Origin: Rhodococcoides kyotonense
Lineage (GTDB): Bacteria; Actinomycetota; Actinomycetes; Mycobacteriales; Mycobacteriaceae
Assembly: GCF_900188125.1 (NCBI RefSeq)
Contig: NZ_FZOW01000014.1
Location: forward strand, 1 to 64,000
Length of the DNA: 64,000 bases
Direction: 5' to 3'
In this document: piece by piece, positions 44,259 to 54,762 of the stretch
How the letters are laid out: every line of letters begins with the position of its first letter
How positions within the stretch are numbered: position 1 is the first letter of the stretch
Position numbers and translations under genes: made by a program
Notes under the pieces: model-generated
Databases searched by the model: none
What the model was told of the DNA's origin: nothing
What the model saw: the letters and a program-made list of their open reading frames with translations, nothing else

Positions 44259-45899
44259 ATGTCGGTAGGACACAGAGTGAGACGCCACAGGACTTTGTCG
44301 CACATCATCGACAGCGTGGGTGCTGTTCGGGTCATGCGACGGTCGGGCCTCATCCCGTTCCCGCGGATCGACCACGGCATCGCATCGATTCGTGCCGTCG
44401 GCAAGTACGGCCCGTTCGCCGGACCCGTTCATGCACATGCTCATAGTGACGCCGCCGACACCATCGCCCTGATCGACGAGGCAGGTAGCTTCTCCTACGC
44501 TGACCTCGAGCGCAAGTCCAACGCCCTCGTTCGAGGATGGCGAGCCGACGGAACAGGCCCCGGATCGGTGATGGGCGTGATGGCACGCAACCACCATCTG
44601 CTGGTGGTGACGATGCTGGCGGCCGCGAAAGGCGGTATTCGGCTCGTCATGATGAACACGGGCTTCGCTCCCCCGCAACTGGCCGACGTCGCGGCCCGAG
44701 AACAGGTACGCGCGTTCGTGTTCGACGACGAATTCGCACCCGTCGCAGCCGCGTTGTCGCCGGCTGTGAAGCGATACGTCGCGTGGACCGAGACGCCCGA
44801 CTCGGGTGACACGACGCTGGCGTCGATCCTCGAACTCGAGTCGACGTCGGATGTGCCGACGCCGTCGGTGCAGGGCGGTTTCGTGCTGCTCACCAGCGGG
44901 ACCACGGGCACTCCGAAAGGCGCGCCGCGGGACCACACGTCTCCTCTGGCGTCTGCTCAATTTCTCGATCGTGTTCCGTTGCGACGCGGACGCACGATGG
45001 TGATGGCAGCGCCGATCTTTCATGGAACAGGGTTGTCGCAGTTCGCACTTGCACTCGCACTGGCCGACACCGTCGTGATGAATCGGACATTCGATGCCGA
45101 GAACACCGTCGAACTTCTCGCTCGGCATCGAGCGGACTCGCTCGTGCTCGTACCCACCATGCTGCAGCGCATCGTCGACCTCGGCCCCGACGTTCTCGCG
45201 CAGTACGACACGTCGGCACTACGCATCGTCTTCGCCGCGGGATCGTCGATCTCGCCTGATCTGTCGCGTCGCACGGCCCGCGCGTTCGGGCCGGTACTGC
45301 ACAACCTGTACGGCTCCACCGAAGTCGCCGTCGCCACGGTGGCGACACCCGAGGAACTGGAACGAGCGCCCGGTACGGCGGGACGGCCACCCGTGACGTG
45401 CCGGGTCCAACTGTTCGACTACGACGGCACACCCGTCACCGCGGCTGGAGCGGTCGGACGAATCTTCGTCTCGAGCGGTCTCAGCTTCTCGGGCTACACC
45501 GACGGCAGAGACAAGGAGCGCATCGACGGAATGCTTGCCACCGGCGACGTCGGGCACTTCGACGAGAACGGATTGCTGTTCGTCGATGGCCGTGACGACG
45601 ACATGATCGTCTCGGGCGGCGAGAACGTCTACCCACTCGAGGTCGAGAACATCCTGGCGGACCGAGAGGATGTCGTCGAAGCCGCCGTCGTCGGTGTCGT
45701 CGATGCGGACTTCGGACACCGATTGAAGGCATTCGTCGTGCCCACCGTGTCGTCGACGAGGGACGTGACCGAGATCAAGAAGTACGTGGGGACCACCCTC
45801 GCTCGGTACAAGGTTCCGCGCGACATCGTCTTCGTCGATCGACTCCCCCGCAACGCCACCGGTAAGGTCCTCCGACGCGCTCTCACCGACATGGGTTAG
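44259..45899 (+). CDS. Acyl-CoA synthetase (AMP-binding, FadD-like)
   Basis: The 546-residue protein activates a carboxylic acid as acyl-AMP and then CoA thioester. The AMP-binding loop is LLTSGTTGTPKGAPRD, followed by NLYGSTEVAVATVATPEE, the ATGDVGHFDENGLLFVDGRDDD block and the catalytic lysine in PRNATGKVLRRAL. ATG 44259 has GGGGGGAG upstream; a longer frame overlaps the sigma gene and is rejected. The 103-bp gap from the sigma gene suggests its own promoter. The acid is not predictable. Confidence 0.93.
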   Translation: MSVGHRVRRHRTLSHIIDSVGAVRVMRRSGLIPFPRIDHGIASIRAVGKYGPFAGPVHAHAHSDAADTIALIDEAGSFSYADLERKSNALVRGWRADGTGPGSVMGVMARNHHLLVVTMLAAAKGGIRLVMMNTGFAPPQLADVAAREQVRAFVFDDEFAPVAAALSPAVKRYVAWTETPDSGDTTLASILELESTSDVPTPSVQGGFVLLTSGTTGTPKGAPRDHTSPLASAQFLDRVPLRRGRTMVMAAPIFHGTGLSQFALALALADTVVMNRTFDAENTVELLARHRADSLVLVPTMLQRIVDLGPDVLAQYDTSALRIVFAAGSSISPDLSRRTARAFGPVLHNLYGSTEVAVATVATPEELERAPGTAGRPPVTCRVQLFDYDGTPVTAAGAVGRIFVSSGLSFSGYTDGRDKERIDGMLATGDVGHFDENGLLFVDGRDDDMIVSGGENVYPLEVENILADREDVVEAAVVGVVDADFGHRLKAFVVPTVSSTRDVTEIKKYVGTTLARYKVPRDIVFVDRLPRNATGKVLRRALTDMG

Positions 45900-45988
45900 G
45901 CCACCGCCGTTTCGCGATCCGAGAGTGACTGGTAGAGAAGTGGGTACACGTGCATCGAGTGCACGACGGTAGCGGAGGAGAAGCGAAC

Positions 45989-46141
45989 ATGTCCGAGTGG
46001 ACAAAGAAGATCAAGGACGAAGCCAAGGGTCTGATCGCCGAGGCCGAGCAAGAGCTCACCGTTCTCGAGGGCGGCGACACCGTCGACCTCACGGCCGACG
46101 AGACCGACGGCGACGCCGCTACCCCCGAAGAGAAGCGCTAG
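45989..46141 (+). CDS. Small acidic hydrophilic protein
   Basis: This 50-residue frame, MSEWTKKIKDEAKGLIAEAE continuing to a Thr/Asp/Glu-rich tail, has GCGGAGGAG 7-8 bases before the ATG at 45989. An amphipathic helix covers roughly residues 5-27; the rest looks disordered. I know no function. Its stop overlaps the stop of the convergent UPF0303 gene by four bases. Good codon use and ribosome-binding site support a real gene. Confidence 0.7.
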   Translation: MSEWTKKIKDEAKGLIAEAEQELTVLEGGDTVDLTADETDGDAATPEEKR

Positions 46142-46629
46142 CTCTTCGAACGAGTCGCGTGCGCTGCCAGAGCGTCGACGACCATGCGATGGTCGTCGGC
46201 CTCGGCGAGGCCGGACACGCCGACCGCACCGACGAGCGACCCTGCTACCCGAATGGGCACCGCGCCACCGGCAGCCGCGAACGTACCGCGGTCGTATCGG
46301 GAATCGGTATCGAAGTTACGACCGTCGGCACGGTATTGGCAGCCGACGCCGTATGACGAAAGATTGTGGCGCCGAACGACGTTGAACTTCCAGCCAACCC
46401 AGTCGTCGTTCACCGCACTGCTTCCGGCGAGCGCCGAATGGAACACTCGCTGGTCCCCGAACACGATGGACACCACGATCGGCAGCGACTTCTCACGTCC
46501 CGTGGCAGCCAGAGCCGATCCCACAGTCCACGCGTCGTCGTAATCGAAACGCTGGAAGTCGAGCAGCTTCTCCTGCTCCAGAACCTGCTCGTATTCGCGA
46601 GCCCACCCGCTGAGGTCGTTCACATCCAT
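46138..46629 (-). CDS. UPF0303 family protein (heme-degrading-domain type)
   Basis: The 163-residue protein has the GlcG/HbpS-like fold of the UPF0303 group: FDYDDAWTVGSALAATGREKSLPIVVSI and GTFAAAGGAVPIRVAGSLVGAVGVSGL near the C-terminus. Some databases name this heme-degrading, but a heme role is not shown for these members. It stands alone, facing the small acidic protein gene. Confidence 0.8.
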   Translation of the reverse strand: MDVNDLSGWAREYEQVLEQEKLLDFQRFDYDDAWTVGSALAATGREKSLPIVVSIVFGDQRVFHSALAGSSAVNDDWVGWKFNVVRRHNLSSYGVGCQYRADGRNFDTDSRYDRGTFAAAGGAVPIRVAGSLVGAVGVSGLAEADDHRMVVDALAAHATRSKS

Positions 46630-46697
46630 CGCTTGTCGTCCTTCTGTTCGCCGAAACCGGAGACCAAAAGTCTATATGTCCTGACAAACAAGGCGGC

Positions 46698-47057
46698 TCA
46701 GCGGTGCGAGGGTTCTCCGGTCACACGATGATCGGCGTAGTTGAAGCCCTCGCGAACCAATCTGGCGAGGTGGCCGTCGACGATCTGATACACCACACGT
46801 CGACCGTCACGCGTGGTATCGACCATTCCCGTGAAACGCAGCTTGGCCAGATGCTGGCTGACCGCGGTGCGCGAGGCACCACTGAGCTCGGTCAGCGCTG
46901 TGACGTCGGACGGCCCCTGCGCGAGAATCCACAACAGATGCAGCCGGGTGGGATCGGACAACATTCGGAAGATCTCACTGGCGGACTCCAATCGGTCTCG
47001 ATCCGGATTCGCTTCGTGATCGAGACTCGGAGACACCGAGTTCACCGACTCCGTCAT
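46698..47057 (-). CDS. ArsR-family transcriptional regulator
   Basis: The 119-residue winged-helix protein has EIFRMLSDPTRLHLLWILAQ followed by LTELSGASRTAVSQHLAKLRFTG, the ArsR recognition helix, and DGRRVVYQIVDGHL for the wing. No clear Cys or His metal site is visible, so the signal may not be a metal. Its first 83 bases overlap the 3' end of the MFS gene in another frame, so the two are tightly coupled. A 14-bp palindrome before the MFS gene is its likely operator. Confidence 0.88.
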   Translation of the reverse strand: MTESVNSVSPSLDHEANPDRDRLESASEIFRMLSDPTRLHLLWILAQGPSDVTALTELSGASRTAVSQHLAKLRFTGMVDTTRDGRRVVYQIVDGHLARLVREGFNYADHRVTGEPSHR

Positions 47058-48282
47058 GGCCACCTCCCTTACCTGGCCCGCGCTGCTTTTCGGATCTCCA
47101 CAGCTTCGACGCAGCAATCGTGCCCAGTGTAGCGAGCACGGCAAGCACGGTCGTCGACGTCTGCTGACCGAGACCGGCACCCACCCACCCCGCGATCGGA
47201 TAGGTCAGCAGGAAACAGGCGTGAGACAGCGAGAACTGGGCGGTGAACAGAGGAGGCAATCCGTCCGTCCCCGCGCTGCGACGAATCACTCTCGCCGTCG
47301 GAGTACCGATCGCCGACGCGCACGCACCCGCCGCGACCCAGAGAACGCCGATCCAGATCCATGCGGCGGGCCCTGGAGTCGCGACAACGGAGAACACGGC
47401 AGTACTCGCCGTCACGATCGACGCGCCGCAGCAGCCGGCAAGCATGACCGATCGGTCCGAGATTCGCGTCAACAACCGAGGCAGAGACAGAGCGACGACG
47501 ATCGAACCCCCACCGAAACACCCCAGCAGCAAGGCCACGGAACCGGCCGATCCGCCGAGACGCTCGCGGGCATGGACGACGGTATCGACCACTACAACGC
47601 TTGTCACAGCCGCAACCACGAGGTTCATCGCCGCTATGCCGCGCAGCGAAGGTCGTGTCGCGAACTCACGGACTCCCGCGGTGACTCGAGTTCGGAAACT
47701 CCCGTCGTCGGACGGCGTCGTCGCTGGAAGGTCTGTTGTCACGACGAGAATCATCGAGGCGACGAACCCGAGTGCGGTTCCGACGAACAGCGCATGGAAC
47801 GAGACGACGGACAACAGCACCGCCGCCATGAGCGGACTGACGATCGACTCCAGGTCGTATGCGAGCCGAGACAGGGAAAGGGCACGGGTATAGGACGGCT
47901 CGTCTCGCAGCACCGTCGGGATGATCGATTGAAATGCAGGTGTGAACGTCGCCGACGCCGCCTGAAGAACGAAGACGAGGGCAAATATCTGCCACGGCCT
48001 GTCGACGAACGGCAACACCAGCGCTACCGCCGCACGTACGACGTCTGCCGCAACGAGAACGGTCTTGCGACTCAGACGGGCTCCCAGCGCCGACGCCACG
48101 GGTGACACCGCGACGTAAGCGATCATCTTGATCGCCAGCGCTGTTCCCAGCACGGCGCCTGCGCGATCGCCTGCGATGTCGAATGCAGCAAGCCCGAGTG
48201 CGACGGTCAGCAAGCCGGTACCGATCAACGCCACTACTTGCGCGACGAACAGACGACGGAACCGAGGATCGGCCAGAGGCAT
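46975..48282 (-). CDS. MFS transporter
   Basis: The 435-residue protein has twelve or so membrane helices, starting MPLADPRFRRLFVAQVVALI, with motif A-like LGARLSRKTVLVAADVV between helices 2 and 3. A polar C-terminal tail of about 35 residues is read across the start of the arsR gene (83-base overlap). ATG 48282 is 6 bases after a TATTCT -10-like element, so the mRNA may be leaderless; an ATG at 48300 is the alternative. Export of a toxic compound under ArsR control is the likely role. Confidence 0.84.
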   Translation of the reverse strand: MPLADPRFRRLFVAQVVALIGTGLLTVALGLAAFDIAGDRAGAVLGTALAIKMIAYVAVSPVASALGARLSRKTVLVAADVVRAAVALVLPFVDRPWQIFALVFVLQAASATFTPAFQSIIPTVLRDEPSYTRALSLSRLAYDLESIVSPLMAAVLLSVVSFHALFVGTALGFVASMILVVTTDLPATTPSDDGSFRTRVTAGVREFATRPSLRGIAAMNLVVAAVTSVVVVDTVVHARERLGGSAGSVALLLGCFGGGSIVVALSLPRLLTRISDRSVMLAGCCGASIVTASTAVFSVVATPGPAAWIWIGVLWVAAGACASAIGTPTARVIRRSAGTDGLPPLFTAQFSLSHACFLLTYPIAGWVGAGLGQQTSTTVLAVLATLGTIAASKLWRSEKQRGPGKGGGHDGVGELGVSESRSRSESGSRPIGVRQ

Positions 48283-48318
48283 GAACACAGAATAGTCCAT
48301 CGAGTGCGCACACGCGCA
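48283..48318 (-). promoter_or_regulatory. Promoter and operator of the MFS-arsR pair
   Basis: On the minus strand TGCGCGTGTGCGCA (48305-48318) has perfect TGCGC/GCGCA arms, and a -10-like TATTCT lies at 48289-48294, ending six bases before the ATG. A repressor bound here would block the promoter. Confidence 0.45.
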
Positions 48319-48340
48319 CATGACGAACCGAGAAAACAGA

Positions 48341-48371
48341 AAGGACCGACACTCCACGAGTGCCGGTCCTT
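48341..48371 (-). terminator. Terminator of tRNA-fMet
   Basis: AAGGACCG-A-CACT pairs with AGTG-C-CGGTCCTT around a five-base loop; on the minus strand it is followed by a T-rich tail. It ends five bases from the tRNA. Confidence 0.8.
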
Positions 48372-48375
48372 CGAT

Positions 48376-48452
48376 TGGTAGCGGGGACAGGATTTGAACC
48401 TGCGACCTCTGGGTTATGAGCCCAGCGAGCTACCGAGCTGCTCCACCCCGCG
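48376..48452 (-). tRNA. Initiator tRNA-fMet(CAT)
   Basis: The minus strand reads CGCGGGGTGGAGCAGCTCGG and folds as a 77-nt cloverleaf with anticodon loop CTCATAA. Three G-C pairs close the anticodon stem (GGG/CCC) and base 1 is an unpaired C, the marks of an initiator tRNA. CCA is encoded. Confidence 0.97.
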
Positions 48453-48596
48453 TTGCGAACGCAAAGTTACCGGACGATGACGAACGAATGCAAATCCGTT
48501 GCATCTCGCACCGAAGTACCCGCGAATCCTCCGGCACGGCACCCGAACTACGCGGTCCGATACACAAAAACCAGTGCCCCGCATCACTTCTTTATG

Positions 48597-48611
48597 GTGA
48601 TCTAAGTCACA
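48597..48611 (+). promoter_or_regulatory. CRP/GlxR-type site upstream of the rpf gene
   Basis: GTGATCTAAGTCACA matches the core GTGA-N6-TCAC of the actinobacterial CRP/GlxR site (TGTGANNNNNNTCACA). It is about 340 bp upstream of the rpf start; mycobacterial and corynebacterial rpf genes are known CRP/GlxR targets. Confidence 0.6.
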
Positions 48612-49565
<954 letters not shown>

Positions 49566-49612
49566 ATCCTTCGACCGACTCCGACTTCGGATCGTTCTCT
49601 GATCCGAGATAC

Positions 49613-49656
49613 GAAGCGGCGCCGTCACTTAAGGAAGAGAGTGACGGCGCCGCTTC
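49613..49656. terminator. Bidirectional terminator after the rpf gene
   Basis: GAAGCGGCGCCGTCACT (49613-49629) and its exact complement (49640-49656) form a 17-bp stem with a ten-base loop, followed by GGTTTTC. It separates rpf from the convergent UPF0182 gene. Confidence 0.85.
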
Positions 49657-49706
49657 GGTTTTCAGTTGTGCAGGATCTCCGTTGTCACAGGCGCTTCAGC
49701 CTGCGA

Positions 49707-52679
49707 TCAACTACCACCGTTCTGGTACGAGTCGATCGCCTGCTGCAGGGCCTCGAACGCTGTACCGAGTCGACCCAGATCGCCGCTCTGCTGAGCGGAG
49801 CGTACCTCGGCCAGCGCGGAGTCGAGACGTTGCACCGCAGCGGAATTCGGCGGCTGACTCTCGGTTGGGGCACCGCTCGGCGGTGTCGTCGCCTGAGTCT
49901 CGCCTTGCGGTTCGGTGGGCTCCGTCGTCTGCTGCGGTTCGGCTGCATTTCCGCCGGGTGCCGTAGCAGCAGAACCTGTTCCCGCTCCGAAGACTTGATC
50001 GAGCGCTTCCGAGAGTCTCGCGGCGTAGCCGACGCGCACACCACCATCGACACCTGGTTCGCGATAGCTCACCAGGACCTTGGTCAGCTGCGGGAACGAT
50101 GTCGCTGCATTCTTTCGAGACGTGTAGAGCGGCTCGACGTACAGAATGCCGCCGTCTGCGATGGGCAGTGTCAGCAGGTTGCCGTACTGGAACTCGTTCG
50201 ATTGCTCCAACAGAGTTCTGTCCGACGCCACTCGCGCATCGGACACCATCGATGTCTGCGCCTGCTGGGGACCCTGTGTCTGAGTCGACGTCGGTAGCTG
50301 GAGAACGGTGAACTTGCCGTAGTTCTCCGGATCCGACCGGACCGAGATGTACGCGGACAGCAGCTGGCGGTTGAAGCCGACCATCGCGCTCGTGAGCCGG
50401 AACGACGGCTCACCGGTCTCCGGATCACCGATCAGAACGTAGTACGGCGGCTGGTTGAGCTCACTGCCCGTGCCGCCCTCGCCTGTCGGGTCGCTGGGGA
50501 CCGACCAGAACGCGTTGTTGGTGAAGAACTCGTTCGGGTTGTCGACGTGGTACTTCGCCAACATCTCACGCTGAACCTTGAACAGATCCTCGGGATACCG
50601 GAAGTGCGCACGTAGCTCGTCCGGGACGTCCGACGACGGCTTGACCGAGTCGGGGAAGACGCCCATCCACGCGTTGAGCACCGGGTCCTTGTCGTCGACC
50701 TGGTACAGCGTCACAGATCCGTCGTACGCGTCGACGGTGGCCTTCACCGAGTTGCGGATGTAGGACACTTCTTCCTTCGGAAGCGGCCTGCCGGTCGCCG
50801 ACTCGACACTGTCCACCGTCAGTCCATCCAGCGACGCGCGCTGAGCGTACGGGTAGTCCTTCAGCGTGGTGTAGCCGTCGACGATCCAGACGATCCGGCC
50901 GTCCACGACTGCCGGGTACGAATCCGTGTCCGTGGTCAACCACGGTGCGACCTTCTGGACGCGATCGCGAGGATCACGATTGAACAGGATCTTGGAGTCG
51001 TCACCGATCGCGCCGGAGAACAAGATGTTTCGTTCGGCGTACTTCGCAGCGAACGCCAGTCGGTTGAACCAGTTACCCACCGGCACACCACCCGCACCGG
51101 TGTACGTGTAATTGGAATCGTCCGTGTCGTACTCACGATCACCGGTTCCCGTGCCACCGACGATTGCGTAGTCGGGATCGGCCTGCGCGATGACCTCGCC
51201 GTAGTAGATACGCGGCTGATCCACGGGAATGACCTGTTCCGTGCCCAGCGACGCGACGTCACTGACGGTGTAGATGGGGTAACCGCTGTTGCTGCTGGCG
51301 CCCTCGGACGTCGGGTCCTGGACGGCAGCGTTGACACGGTTCGCCGGCGCTGCGACGAATCCGTTGCCGTGGGTGTACACCGTGTGGCGGTTGATCCAGT
51401 CGGTCTGGTTACCGGTCAGCGACTGCGGGGACAGTTCGCGCGCCGCGACGATGTAGTCCTGCAGCTGACCGTCGATCTCGTACCGGTCGATGTCCAGCGT
51501 GTCCGGGAAGCCGAAGAAGTTCTTGAGCTGCTGCTGCTGAGTGAACGTGCGCGACAGGATGTTCGGGTCGAGCAGACGGGTGTTCGCGATCGTGGTGATG
51601 TCCGCCTGGCTCTCGCGCGGATTCTGCGAGCTCTCACCCGAGTAGTCCTGATACTCGACCTGGTCGTCACCGATGCCGTAGGCGTCACGCGTTGCCGCGA
51701 TGTTCCTCTCGATGTATGCGCTCTCCTTCTCGGCTGCGTTGGGGCGCACCGAGAACTGCTCCATCAGCAGCGGGAAGACCGCGCCGACGAGGATCGACGA
51801 CAGCACGAGCAACGCCGTCGCCAATGCAGGCACCCGAAGATCGCGGAGAAAGATCGCCGCGAAAAATGCTGCAGCACAGATCAATGCGATGGCGAGCAGG
51901 ATCAGCTTCGCCGGCAGAACAGCGTTGATGTCGGTGAAGCCTGCGCCGGTGAACGTCGGTTCCTTACGGCTGCTCGACAGCAGCGAGTACCGATCGAGCC
52001 AGTACGCCACTGCCTTGAAGAGAACGAACAATCCGGCCAGCACCGCGAGCTGAATTCGGGCTGCACGCGTCAGAGCGCCCTCACGTCCCGCGAGTCGAAT
52101 TCCGCCGAAGACGTACTGCGTCAACAGATTGGCGAAGAACGCGATGAGCGTGGCGACGAACAACCAATTCAGGACGAAACGGTAGAACGGCAGATCGAAC
52201 GAGTAGAAGCTGACGTCGAGACCGAACTGCGGATCCACCCGGCCGAAGTCACCGCCGTTCAGGAACAGCTGAACGGCAACCCAATTGGTCTGCGCGATCA
52301 ACCCGGAGATGACGCCGAACGCCACGGGGATGCCGATTCCGAACAGACGAAGCCTGCTCATGACGGTCGTTCGGTACCGAGCGATCGGATCGTTCGGTCC
52401 CGCAACGGGAACGAAGACCGGCCGATTGCGGTACGCCAGCAGCAGAGCCAGGAACACGACGCCGCCGACGAGCAGACCGACGATCAGGAACAGCACCACC
52501 CGCGTGACCAGCATCGTCGTGAAGACTTGGCGGAAGCCGACTTCGCCGAACCACAGCCAGTTCGTGTAGGTATCGATAAGGCGCGGACCGACAAGCAGCA
52601 ACGCTGCGAGGACCAATGCCAATACGAGCAGAATCCGACTCCGTCGCGACAACGACGGTAGACCGGTGGGGGCCCTCAT
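49707..52679 (-). CDS. UPF0182 family large membrane protein
   Basis: The 990-residue protein has seven or so membrane helices in the first 330 residues (from RRSRILLVLALVLAALLLVG) and then a long extracytoplasmic region with blocks such as FGFPDTLDIDRYEIDGQLQD and YPEDLFKVQREMLAKYHVDN. The C-terminus is Pro/Gln/Thr-rich followed by a helix. The family (Rv3193c in M. tuberculosis) has no established function. ATG 52679 is the conserved-looking start. It is divergent from the PPA1309-family gene. Confidence 0.9.
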   Translation of the reverse strand: MRAPTGLPSLSRRSRILLVLALVLAALLLVGPRLIDTYTNWLWFGEVGFRQVFTTMLVTRVVLFLIVGLLVGGVVFLALLLAYRNRPVFVPVAGPNDPIARYRTTVMSRLRLFGIGIPVAFGVISGLIAQTNWVAVQLFLNGGDFGRVDPQFGLDVSFYSFDLPFYRFVLNWLFVATLIAFFANLLTQYVFGGIRLAGREGALTRAARIQLAVLAGLFVLFKAVAYWLDRYSLLSSSRKEPTFTGAGFTDINAVLPAKLILLAIALICAAAFFAAIFLRDLRVPALATALLVLSSILVGAVFPLLMEQFSVRPNAAEKESAYIERNIAATRDAYGIGDDQVEYQDYSGESSQNPRESQADITTIANTRLLDPNILSRTFTQQQQLKNFFGFPDTLDIDRYEIDGQLQDYIVAARELSPQSLTGNQTDWINRHTVYTHGNGFVAAPANRVNAAVQDPTSEGASSNSGYPIYTVSDVASLGTEQVIPVDQPRIYYGEVIAQADPDYAIVGGTGTGDREYDTDDSNYTYTGAGGVPVGNWFNRLAFAAKYAERNILFSGAIGDDSKILFNRDPRDRVQKVAPWLTTDTDSYPAVVDGRIVWIVDGYTTLKDYPYAQRASLDGLTVDSVESATGRPLPKEEVSYIRNSVKATVDAYDGSVTLYQVDDKDPVLNAWMGVFPDSVKPSSDVPDELRAHFRYPEDLFKVQREMLAKYHVDNPNEFFTNNAFWSVPSDPTGEGGTGSELNQPPYYVLIGDPETGEPSFRLTSAMVGFNRQLLSAYISVRSDPENYGKFTVLQLPTSTQTQGPQQAQTSMVSDARVASDRTLLEQSNEFQYGNLLTLPIADGGILYVEPLYTSRKNAATSFPQLTKVLVSYREPGVDGGVRVGYAARLSEALDQVFGAGTGSAATAPGGNAAEPQQTTEPTEPQGETQATTPPSGAPTESQPPNSAAVQRLDSALAEVRSAQQSGDLGRLGTAFEALQQAIDSYQNGGS

Positions 52680-52866
52680 GCCCACGTGCCACACTCCAAC
52701 TTCGGGCGATACCACTGGTATCGCAGATGGCTTCGGCGACGCACAACGTGCGTCGCCTGTCCGATTTGTGAACCACTGTACGGAACGGTCCGACGACCCG
52801 GCCACACCCGTCCGGTCGTCGGTGGCCGAAGAAGGTTCGTTTGCACGTCGATGGGATGATGAGCAG

Positions 52867-53505
52867 GTGAGCGATTTCGACGACGACCGATTCGACGACC
52901 ATGAGATGGACATCAGCAGCGAGGGACTCGAGGCGGCTCTCGCACGATGCGTACGTGAGGTCGTCGACTTCGTCGACGCCGAGGGATGGGGTCAGGCGCC
53001 GCAGGTCTTCGCGCTGGTTCCGACGTCCGTCCTCGCCGCGGCGGAGCCGGGCCTCCTCGACGACATCGCCGACGGTTCGGCATTGACCCCGATCCAGCAG
53101 CACGCGCTGCCCGACGACATCGAGGGTGGATCACCGGCTCTCGAGGAGTTCCTCGCGACGACGAGTTGGCCGGACGGAGTAGTCGGTTGTGCGCTGGTCC
53201 AGGAGATCGTCGTGCTTCCCCCGGCCGCGGAGTCGGACCTCGACGACGCCTTGACGCCGCTGCTGGCCGATCGTGACGCCGCCGACGAGGCCGCTCGGAT
53301 CACTGCCCGGTCGCATCCCGAACGCAAGGATGCCCGCCTGATCGCGGCCGTCGTGAAGGACGGACCGTCGTTGTCACTGCTGCAGATGCAGCCCGACGAC
53401 GACACGGACCCGTTCGGCCCCACCGAACTGCTGACCTACGACGACCTGGCGCCGAACATCGTCCAGGCGTTGTACGCGACGTTCGACAACGTCGACGAGG
53501 ACTGA
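52867..53505 (+). CDS. PPA1309 family protein
   Basis: The 212-residue acidic protein belongs to an actinobacterial family of unknown function; recognised blocks are ALARCVREVVDFVDAEGWGQ, QVFALVPTSVLAAAEPGL and ARLIAAVVKDGPSLSLLQMQ. No signal peptide or membrane segment is seen. GTG 52867 gives MSDFDDDRFDD. It is divergent from UPF0182 and convergent with the PDZ protease gene, 54 bases away. I can offer no function. Confidence 0.83.
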   Translation: MSDFDDDRFDDHEMDISSEGLEAALARCVREVVDFVDAEGWGQAPQVFALVPTSVLAAAEPGLLDDIADGSALTPIQQHALPDDIEGGSPALEEFLATTSWPDGVVGCALVQEIVVLPPAAESDLDDALTPLLADRDAADEAARITARSHPERKDARLIAAVVKDGPSLSLLQMQPDDDTDPFGPTELLTYDDLAPNIVQALYATFDNVDED

Positions 53506-53558
53506 CAACGTCGATGGGGCGTGACATCGGCACTCGGCAGGACTTCACGCCGGAAGCC

Positions 53559-54581
53559 TCAGCACGACGGCGCGTCGCCTCCGGTTCCGATGGACTCGAG
53601 GGAATCGATCGCGCCGTCGAGCGAATCGACCTTCACCAGTCGTAGTCCGTCGGGGGTGTTGGCGGTGGCCTCGTCGCAGTTCTGCGCCGGAACGAGGAAC
53701 GTCGTGGCACCGGCCTCGCGTGCGGCGATGAGCTTGTACGGAATGCCGCCGATGGGTCCGACGACCCCGTCGTTGTCGATGGTGCCGGTTCCGGCGACGA
53801 ACTCGCCGTTGCTCAGCTCGCCGGGGCTGAGCTTGTCGACGACGGCGAGAGAGAACATCAACCCGGCCGACGGTCCACCGACGTCGGCGAGGTTGAACGT
53901 GACGGTGAACGGGACGTCCGGCTCTTCCGTCGGCGTCACGCCGAGGTAGCCCTTCTCCGCGTCGTCCGGTCGCGCGCCCAAAGTCACGGACTCGTCGCGC
54001 TCGACGCCGTCGGAGGACACGCGCATCACGATCACGTCACCGGGTGCGTGTGCGCTGACGACGTCACGCACGCCGGAGACCGTGTCGATCGCTGCGCCGT
54101 CGATCGAGATCAGTCGATCGCCTTCGTTCAACCGTCCCGCCGCAGGTCCGTCCGCCGCGACCGTGCCGACCGTCAACGCGAGCGGATAGCCGAGGTGACG
54201 AAGCGCAGCGAGCTCCGCACTGTCCTCGGATTGTTCGAAATCGGCCTGATTGCCTTCTTGCACTTCTTCTTTGGTCTTGTCCGGTGGATACACCTCCTCG
54301 CGGGGCACGAGTCCTTGCCGACCGCTGGCCCAGAATCCGAACGCCTCGAAGATGTTCAGCTGATCGCGCACTGCCACCGTCGTCATGTTCAGATGGCCGG
54401 TGGTGGGGTCCACGTCGGCGCCGTCGATCTGTACGACGGGTTGGCCGTCGGCGTCGCCGAGCGTGTTGTAGGTGGGACCCGGACCGAGTGCAGCGAACGG
54501 GACGGTGACGACGGTGCCTGCGACGCCGAGCACGACAACCGGCACGAGAGCTGCTACGAGAGTGGCGATCCTACGATTCAC
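53559..54581 (-). CDS. Membrane-anchored PDZ/Lon-like protease (YlbL family)
   Basis: The 340-residue protein starts with a helix at residues 5-28 that anchors it facing outward, has a PDZ domain at about 130-205 (TVAADGPAAGRLNEGDRLIS) and a C-terminal Lon-type serine protease domain. The catalytic dyad is Ser238 (GGPSAGLMFSL) and Lys283 (IPYKLIAAREAGA). It corresponds to Rv3194c in position. GTG 54581 gives MNRRIATLVAAL, directly before the helix. Substrates are unknown; other YlbL proteins cleave regulatory membrane proteins. Confidence 0.9.
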   Translation of the reverse strand: MNRRIATLVAALVPVVVLGVAGTVVTVPFAALGPGPTYNTLGDADGQPVVQIDGADVDPTTGHLNMTTVAVRDQLNIFEAFGFWASGRQGLVPREEVYPPDKTKEEVQEGNQADFEQSEDSAELAALRHLGYPLALTVGTVAADGPAAGRLNEGDRLISIDGAAIDTVSGVRDVVSAHAPGDVIVMRVSSDGVERDESVTLGARPDDAEKGYLGVTPTEEPDVPFTVTFNLADVGGPSAGLMFSLAVVDKLSPGELSNGEFVAGTGTIDNDGVVGPIGGIPYKLIAAREAGATTFLVPAQNCDEATANTPDGLRLVKVDSLDGAIDSLESIGTGGDAPSC

Positions 54582-54762
54582 CCGACAAAGACTAGAACCG
54601 CCGCCTGTGGAGCAGATGTGAGACCCCTCTGTGACCCCGGCGTCGGAACACTGTGACACTGGTTCGTCGCCGCGCGGGCGTGGTCACGCGTCGACGGTCG
54701 TGTTCGCCGTCAGCGTGACGACCTGCGGTGCCACGAGCCATCTCGCCTTGTACCGTTGAAGT

